Of a stretch of 64,000 bases of DNA, positions 58,719 to 64,000 are shown in pieces. The DNA comes from Leptospira sp. WS60.C2 (GTDB lineage Bacteria > Spirochaetota > Leptospiria > Leptospirales > Leptospiraceae). Under the pieces are notes generated by a model, which was not told the origin of the DNA, made no database searches, and saw nothing but the letters and a program-made list of their open reading frames with translations. The translations under genes and the position numbers were made by a program. The stretch spans positions 248,001-312,000 of the forward strand of contig NZ_CP162133.1 in NCBI RefSeq assembly GCF_040833955.1, in the 5' to 3' direction. Each line of letters starts with the position of its first letter. The first letter of the stretch is position 1.

Positions 58719-60641
58719 TCAGTCCCACTTAGATAGAATTTCAATGATATCAGTTCCAAATCGTTCCACTTTGGCAGGGCCAACCCCTTTCGTGGCTTCC
58801 AGTTCCGATAGGTTTTTGGGCTTTCGTTCGGCTATTCGTTTTAAGACAGGATTTTGGAAGACCATAAATTTTTTCCATTTGAGTTGTCTTGCTTTCCTAT
58901 CTCGATAATTCATCAGTTCTTTTAAAATTTGAGAGTGAAGTGTCGGAACTTTTTTCGGATGAATCGATTTACTCTTCGTCTCGTCGTTGTTTGTTGAGGA
59001 GTTTTGTTTGACTTTTGCTTTTGAAAAATTGGCAAGATAGAGTTTGGGGTATTTTGCTCCTGCCACCAAAACCTTTTTCTCTTCCACCCATGTTTCCAAT
59101 TTTGCAACCACTGCTTCTTCTGGAATTCCTTCTAATTTTCCGTGGAAGGGATTTCGTTCCATTCGATAGCGCAAAACATCTTTCGTACGTTTGCCGACTA
59201 AGGTTTTGGCAATGATGTTTTTACCAAACACTGCTGGATGTTCTTTTAAAAAATGTTGGATGGTTTCTTCTTCCCATTCGGAAAGAGGATGTTCTCTTTT
59301 TTCATTTTTTTTCTGAATTTTTACTTTTTCAGATTGGAGAAACTTAGAGCGATTGATACTAACGCCTGTTTCGGTGCAGATGTCACAGTTTCCGCACGGA
59401 GAGATGGTTTCTCCAAAATAGGAACAAAGTTGGACTTGCCGACACACTTCCTTGTTGGCATACTCTTTGATGTATTTGAGTAAGGTGTCTCCGCCTTTGA
59501 AGTTTGTTTCTTTGGACAACATAAAGACTTGGGTAGCAACATCTCCTGCTTTATAAAACAAAACACAGGTAGAGGGAAGTCCATCTCTTCCTGCACGACC
59601 CGCTTCTTGGTAATATGCTTCAAGTGATGCTGGCACTTGGTAATGCACCACAAGACGCACATCTGGTTGGTCCATTCCCATTCCAAACGCATTGGTCGCA
59701 ACAAGGATGGGTACTTTACCAGACGTGTAGGCATTTTGCGTGCGTTCTCTGATCCCATCTGTTCGGCCTGCATGGTATTTTCCGACAGAGAATCCAAAGT
59801 CTTTTAAAAGATCGTACACTTCGTCTGTTTTTTTTCTCGTGGCACAATACACAATGGCGCGGCCAGGAAATTTTCTTCCATCCTTCCAAGGTTCGAGAAG
59901 TTCCATAAGACGATCTGCTTTGTCTCGTTCTTGTGCGGGGTATTCAACACTGAATTTGAGATTGGGACGAAAGAATGTCGATAGAACAACGTTAGGTGAT
60001 TGCATTCCTAGAGAGGTTTGGACATCAGATTGCACTTTTTGTGTTGCCGTCGCAGTGAGTGCTAAAATGGGAAAATTCGGACTCGGATGCCTTTCGCGTA
60101 AGATATGGATTTGGCGGTATTCTGGTCGAAAATCATGTCCCCACTGGGATACACAATGTGCTTCATCTACGACAAGGGAAAACAGTTTGAACTCACGAAA
60201 GATTCTTAAAAATCCATTGGACAAAGCTCTTTCGGGAGACACGAGTAAAACGCGAAGTTCTCCTCTTACGGCTTTTGATAGAATTGTCATTTGTTCCACT
60301 TCGTCTTGTGTGGAATTACAAAACGCGGCAGGAATTCCTTTCGCAAGCAAACTTTCCGTTTGGTCTTTCATCAAAGCGATGAGAGGAGATATAACAAGTG
60401 TTAATTTGTCTTTTTGGATAGAAGCAGGAAGTTGGTAAATCAAAGATTTTCCAGCCCCAGTTGGCAGAATCGCTAACGTGTCTTTGCCATCCAGGACGGA
60501 TTCGATCGCTTCTCTTTGGCCTGGGCGAAATTCTGAAAAACCGAAATTGGTTTTGAGTTCCGATATAAGATCCAAGGTAACTCTCAGAATTTTTGGGAAA
60601 CACGAACGGGTCAACGATAAGATTCTCCCTTTTTGCCTCAT
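58719..60641 (-). CDS. recQ: ATP-dependent DNA helicase RecQ
   Basis: A 640-residue 3'-5' helicase for recombination and repair. SF2 motifs are present: [23 protein letters not shown] (Walker A), [18 protein letters not shown] (DEAH box) and [10 protein letters not shown]. The zinc-binding RecQ-Ct domain has [12 protein letters not shown] and [10 protein letters not shown] winged-helix domain and a C-terminal HRDC domain with [14 protein letters not shown] follow. Two TTG codons in the first 22 residues are alternative starts; the first ATG is given. It is divergent from the MBOAT gene by 48 bases. Confidence 0.95.
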   Translation of the reverse strand: MRQKGRILSLTRSCFPKILRVTLDLISELKTNFGFSEFRPGQREAIESVLDGKDTLAILPTGAGKSLIYQLPASIQKDKLTLVISPLIALMKDQTESLLAKGIPAAFCNSTQDEVEQMTILSKAVRGELRVLLVSPERALSNGFLRIFREFKLFSLVVDEAHCVSQWGHDFRPEYRQIHILRERHPSPNFPILALTATATQKVQSDVQTSLGMQSPNVVLSTFFRPNLKFSVEYPAQERDKADRLMELLEPWKDGRKFPGRAIVYCATRKKTDEVYDLLKDFGFSVGKYHAGRTDGIRERTQNAYTSGKVPILVATNAFGMGMDQPDVRLVVHYQVPASLEAYYQEAGRAGRDGLPSTCVLFYKAGDVATQVFMLSKETNFKGGDTLLKYIKEYANKEVCRQVQLCSYFGETISPCGNCDICTETGVSINRSKFLQSEKVKIQKKNEKREHPLSEWEEETIQHFLKEHPAVFGKNIIAKTLVGKRTKDVLRYRMERNPFHGKLEGIPEEAVVAKLETWVEEKKVLVAGAKYPKLYLANFSKAKVKQNSSTNNDETKSKSIHPKKVPTLHSQILKELMNYRDRKARQLKWKKFMVFQNPVLKRIAERKPKNLSELEATKGVGPAKVERFGTDIIEILSKWD

Positions 60642-60689
60642 TTTTGAATTTTACAGAAACCGATGATCCTAAAATAGTAACGAAGACCG

Positions 60690-62246
60690 ATGCTTTTTAA
60701 TACCTTTGTCTTTCTGCTCTTCTTTCTCGTGGTGTATTCGGTCTTTTTGGGCTTCGGATGGTTTGCCAAAAAACAAAGATGGGCCTACCGTGCACAAAAC
60801 CTTTGGTTACTCTTTGCTTCTTATTTTTTTTACGGATGGTGGGAATGGTTTTTTTTAACTCTCATTTTCATTAGTACCATCATTGATTACATTGCCGCAA
60901 GACTCATCGAATCTTCTAACCACCAAATTCAAAGGAGGATCTTTCTAGCAGTTTCCGTTTTTGCCAATTTGGGCCTTCTTTTTACTATGAAGTACTATGA
61001 TTTTTTTGCAGTGAATCTCATCGATTCCTGGAACCAAATTGTGGTATGGCTTGGGGGAACAGCGGCAACGGATTCGAGCACCTTCCTTCTCAAAAACATC
61101 GTCCTTCCGGTAGGAATTAGTTTTTATACCTTTCAAACCATGTCGTACACCATCGATGTGTACAGAAAACAAATCCAAGCAGAACGTGATTTTTTTGACT
61201 TTGCTTTGTTTGTTAATTTTTTTCCACAACTGGTGGCAGGTCCCATTGAACGGGCACAGGACTTACTCCCTCAGCTGAAAGCACCCAAGTTTCCGACCAT
61301 GGAAAGTGTCCAAAAAGGTTTGTATGATATCCTCCTTGGTTATTTTATGAAGGTGTATGTTGCGGACAACTTAGCGACGTATGTGGACCAAGTTTTTTTA
61401 GCAGGTAAATCCTTTTACACACAAAATCCTGATATCATCCAAGGTATGGATGGCTCACAAGTGTTTGCTGGCGGATTTTTATTTCTAACACAAATTTATT
61501 GTGACTTTGCGGGGTATTCGTTTATTGCACTTGGAATCTCTCGTTTGTTAGGTGTGACGCTCACTGTCAATTTTGAAACACCTGAGTTTTCCAAAACGCC
61601 CACAGAATTCTGGAATCGTTGGCATGTAACACTGAATCGTTGGTTTCGAGACTATATTTACTTTTCTCTCGGGGGAAGTAAGTATGGAAAGTTTGCTCAG
61701 TATCGAAATCTGTGCATTGTTTTCTTTCTCTCAGGTCTTTGGCATGGGGCAAATTGGACCTTTATCACTTGGGGTTGTTTGCAAGGTCTTTATACCATCG
61801 TTTATTTTGTAGGTTCGCCTAAGAAAAAAGAAGACTTAGGGGACAAGACAATCGAAGAAACAAGTTCCATCTCATCCAAACTTTTGCAAATCCTCACAGG
61901 AACCTTCAGCAGGATTTTTGTTTATACACTTGTTTCGTTTAGTGCTGTTGCCTTTCGTTCTTACGACGCCCATATGATGGGAGTTTACTTCCAAAAATTT
62001 TTATCCGTTTGGACTTGGGATTTATCACCGAACAATAATGTTAAAAACATGTTTGGACTTTGGGAAGAGTATTTCAAAATCTTTCTCCCACTTCTCATTT
62101 TAGATGGAATTACCTATTTCAAAAAGGATAGGTATTGGCTTTTTTTAGCACACCCACTCATCCAAGCTTTTGTTCTATCGTTTATGGCATTTCTCATCCT
62201 CACACGAGGAGTTTTTGGTAAAGAGGTAATCTACTTTGCGTTCTAA
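60690..62246 (+). CDS. MBOAT family O-acyltransferase (AlgI-like)
   Basis: A 518-residue membrane protein with about ten helices. It carries the AlgI/MBOAT signature: YFFYGWWEWFF early, VGISFYTFQTMSYTIDVYR, FPQLVAGPIERA, and LSGLWHGANWTFITWG with the conserved His at about residue 355. It moves acyl groups (usually acetyl) from the cytoplasm to a periplasmic or surface glycan or lipid. It overlaps the next gene by 11 bases, which encodes an SGNH-like partner, as in alginate-type acylation systems. Confidence 0.92.
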   Translation: MLFNTFVFLLFFLVVYSVFLGFGWFAKKQRWAYRAQNLWLLFASYFFYGWWEWFFLTLIFISTIIDYIAARLIESSNHQIQRRIFLAVSVFANLGLLFTMKYYDFFAVNLIDSWNQIVVWLGGTAATDSSTFLLKNIVLPVGISFYTFQTMSYTIDVYRKQIQAERDFFDFALFVNFFPQLVAGPIERAQDLLPQLKAPKFPTMESVQKGLYDILLGYFMKVYVADNLATYVDQVFLAGKSFYTQNPDIIQGMDGSQVFAGGFLFLTQIYCDFAGYSFIALGISRLLGVTLTVNFETPEFSKTPTEFWNRWHVTLNRWFRDYIYFSLGGSKYGKFAQYRNLCIVFFLSGLWHGANWTFITWGCLQGLYTIVYFVGSPKKKEDLGDKTIEETSSISSKLLQILTGTFSRIFVYTLVSFSAVAFRSYDAHMMGVYFQKFLSVWTWDLSPNNNVKNMFGLWEEYFKIFLPLLILDGITYFKKDRYWLFLAHPLIQAFVLSFMAFLILTRGVFGKEVIYFAF

Positions 62247-63501
62247 ATTTTTAGGCATAGGTCTTACTCTTTTATTCTTTTTGGTTTTAGAAATCACAGT
62301 TCGTGTGACGGGAATCCATTATTTGGAGCAACCAGAAATTTTCTTTGTGAATCTCAAAAAAAACTTTGTTGAATCGGGAAAAGGTGACGCCGACATTGTT
62401 GTGTTAGGTGATTCAAGATCAATGGCACTTGCTGGATATGCCAAAGATCAAAAAACAGAATATTCTGTTTACAATCATAGTTTGCCAGCAATGGGACCGA
62501 AGTATTACCGCTTCTTTTTGGACAAATACTTACAAAAGGGTAACAAAAAACCAAAAATGGTTCTATTTGCCGCCTCGCCTAAGTTATATGCAGAAGGTTA
62601 TGGCCCGCCATTATATGATCCAGATGCAAAGGTTGTCAAAGAAAATGAATCGATTGCAACTTACCTCGGTCGCAGATGGAACGAGGGCATTGAGAAAAAC
62701 TTCTTTCGTACACAAACAAAACCCAATGTCATTAGTTACAGCGGGAAACAAGAAGACGCGAACCAAATCCTTTGGGAATTTTTTGGACACAGATACTTAC
62801 ACCAATTTACATTTTCGGAACTGGCGGAGCAGTATTCGGGCGTAGAACGTTTGTTTATTCTATCGAAAGCCACTCCACTTTTGTATGAGTCGTATCGATT
62901 TCATGGTGCGATTCGCAATGCCCTGAGCCAAACCAATTGGAAAGTTGACAAAAATTACCAGGCTCGCTCTGTCTTTTGTGAATCCTGTGAAAACATTGAA
63001 GCGGGCCTTTGCAAACCAGCATCTTCTCAACTGGAAGACAATCTCACCATCGAAGACCAAATCAATCGTCATTTTGGGAAATATAATATTTCCAATCGTT
63101 TGAAACCAGAGCTTGTCTTATTTTCCAAACAACTGGTGGAGAAAGATTTGGAGTGGGAAAAGAAAAACAGACCACCGTATCAGTACAAAAAACCTGACTT
63201 CACTGTGTTAAAAGATTTAATCGATTACACTCGTTCGCAAGGCATCGCATTCGGAATGGTGTATATGCCTTGGATCAAAGAAAGACAAGAAACGAGAGAG
63301 TCCTTGGATCTTCTTTCGGATTTGAAACAATTTTTTTCCGAACATCCTGAGGCAAAACTTTTCTTCTTTCCTGAATCTTCCTACCCTTCGGAGCGTTTTG
63401 TAGATAATATCCATTACGATTGCCGAGGAGAAAAACGAGTGAACGAAGAATTTCGCCAATTTGTCCTCCCACAGGTCTTTCGTTTTTTATCTTCCAAATA
63501 A
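62236..63501 (+). CDS. DUF1574/SGNH-hydrolase-like protein
   Basis: A 421-residue exported or membrane-anchored protein with an N-terminal hydrophobic segment (about residues 4-23). It shows VVLGDSRSMALAGY, a GDS-type motif with the nucleophilic Ser, and near the C-terminus DNIHYDCRGEKR, giving the Asp/His of an SGNH esterase. This is the DUF1574 pattern, common in Leptospira. The start is TTG at 62236, with GAGG about 9 bases upstream, inside the MBOAT gene. It is the likely acyl-transfer partner of the MBOAT protein. Confidence 0.85.
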   Translation: MRSKFLGIGLTLLFFLVLEITVRVTGIHYLEQPEIFFVNLKKNFVESGKGDADIVVLGDSRSMALAGYAKDQKTEYSVYNHSLPAMGPKYYRFFLDKYLQKGNKKPKMVLFAASPKLYAEGYGPPLYDPDAKVVKENESIATYLGRRWNEGIEKNFFRTQTKPNVISYSGKQEDANQILWEFFGHRYLHQFTFSELAEQYSGVERLFILSKATPLLYESYRFHGAIRNALSQTNWKVDKNYQARSVFCESCENIEAGLCKPASSQLEDNLTIEDQINRHFGKYNISNRLKPELVLFSKQLVEKDLEWEKKNRPPYQYKKPDFTVLKDLIDYTRSQGIAFGMVYMPWIKERQETRESLDLLSDLKQFFSEHPEAKLFFFPESSYPSERFVDNIHYDCRGEKRVNEEFRQFVLPQVFRFLSSK

Positions 63502-63573
63502 AAATCCAATTGATTTCCCTTTTCTAGTGTTGGAAAATAAGGCACTTCATCCGGATTAAGAGGAAACCCAATC

Positions 63574-64000
63574 ATGTTTTCGTTACGAAACATATTTGTT
63601 TGTATTCTATCTGCCTATCTCATCGGTTTACCGGTGTTTGCGCAGAACCGTTATGCGTTGTTCATAGGAACGAACTACAAAGGGAACACGGCCAAAATCC
63701 CTGAGTTGAATCTCTGTGAAGCCGATGCGAATTTTTTAAAAGAGAAAATTCAAAAAAAAGGGAACTTTAAGGATATCAAAGTCCTGTTAGGTTCCATGGT
63801 GACACGCGACAATGTAAAAAATGCAATCGCCCAATTAGGCAAAGTGGTTGGGAAAGAGGATTCGGTTTTTTTATACTTCTCTGGTCACGGGATGTACATG
63901 AAAGATGCGAAGGCCAAAAATGGAATGCGAAACTACTTAATTTGTTATGATCGCCCGCATATTTCTGATGAAGAACTCAATGAATTTTTAACCCAAATCA
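63574..64000 (+). CDS. Secreted caspase-like (C14 peptidase) protein, 3' end outside window
   Basis: The first 142 residues are visible. A signal peptide (about residues 1-23, ending PVFAQ) precedes a caspase/metacaspase p20-like fold: RYALFIGTNYKG, LCEADANFLKEKI, then DSVFLYFSGHGMY with the catalytic His at about residue 109. The catalytic Cys, expected in a DACHSG-type motif, would lie past the window edge. ATG at 63574 has AGAGGAAA about 9 bases upstream. Function is unknown; secreted caspase-like proteins of this type occur in several bacteria. It may be a separate unit from the MBOAT pair, with a 72-base gap. Confidence 0.82.
   Translation, partial: MFSLRNIFVCILSAYLIGLPVFAQNRYALFIGTNYKGNTAKIPELNLCEADANFLKEKIQKKGNFKDIKVLLGSMVTRDNVKNAIAQLGKVVGKEDSVFLYFSGHGMYMKDAKAKNGMRNYLICYDRPHISDEELNEFLTQI

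Noticed and set aside
60690..64000. RecQ, MBOAT and caspase-like genes as a defence island
   Set aside because: RecQ looks like a normal housekeeping helicase, the caspase-like protein has a signal peptide and no nuclease or sensor genes are present.

Overview
The window is AT-rich bacterial DNA, densely packed with genes on both strands. It almost certainly comes from a Leptospira chromosome. The best marker is a gene at 13074-13976 that looks like FcpA, a flagellar sheath protein known only from Leptospira. Supporting signs are a DUF1574 gene beside an MBOAT acyltransferase, many predicted lipoproteins, several c-di-GMP enzymes and a 7TM receptor-phosphatase. I see no tRNA, rRNA, CRISPR array, insertion sequence or prophage. 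The species is not resolved; a saprophytic leptospire is my inference.

Layout. 1-5279: a class B penicillin-binding protein (cut by the window edge) and signal peptidase I on the minus strand; then threonine synthase and an unrecognised GHKL-like/membrane gene pair on the plus strand. 5356-9331: a repeat-propeller lipoprotein with a damaged or misread 5' end, leuS and a small four-cysteine protein. 9633-12961: a LolD/YbbA-type ABC exporter (ATPase plus 847-residue FtsX permease). 13074-16332: fcpA, then a DnaC-like ATPase, folK and panB. 16379-19926: a minus-strand unit of an ABC-F protein, a rhodanese and DAHP synthase, with a 53-residue gene upstream. 20037-24273: YihY, hypothetical proteins, a lipoprotein, a TSUP exporter and an EAL phosphodiesterase. 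24295-34810: mostly redox and envelope genes (Acg-like oxidoreductase, FrnE-like DsbA, a solitary RND pump, DUF2804, a GMC oxidoreductase with an ankyrin partner, a Vps62-like lipoprotein). 34886-40027: a lysine-rich secreted protein, then the classical rpmH-rnpA-yidD-yidC-jag-mnmE order without dnaA. 40276-45764: an MltA lytic transglycosylase followed by a stress/detoxification patch (VOC, AraC, TetR, DAPG-hydrolase-like, GST, CDF). 45855-60641: signalling and housekeeping genes mixed (GGDEF-EAL, thioesterase, methyltransferase, MFS, gamma-carbonic anhydrase, 7TMR-SpoIIE phosphatase, pheT, PAS-GGDEF-EAL, dihydroorotase-like, recQ). 60690-64000: an MBOAT/SGNH-like surface acylation pair and the start of a secreted caspase-like protein.

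How the genes work together. Cell-envelope biogenesis is the main theme: PBP, LepB, YidC/YidD, MltA, the ABC exporter, MBOAT and many lipoproteins. Three EAL-containing proteins and one SpoIIE phosphatase suggest c-di-GMP and partner-switch control. The points most worth a second look are: rnpA, whose conserved N-terminus lacks any ordinary start codon; the propeller lipoprotein, whose GTG start and signal peptide are out of frame with the rest; and three palindromes sitting in putative promoters (upstream of the RND pump, of the GMC oxidoreductase and of the TetR-divergent gene). No wholly new multi-gene system is evident. The least explained units are the GHKL-like pair at 3409-5279 and the GMC/ankyrin pair at 30521-33186.
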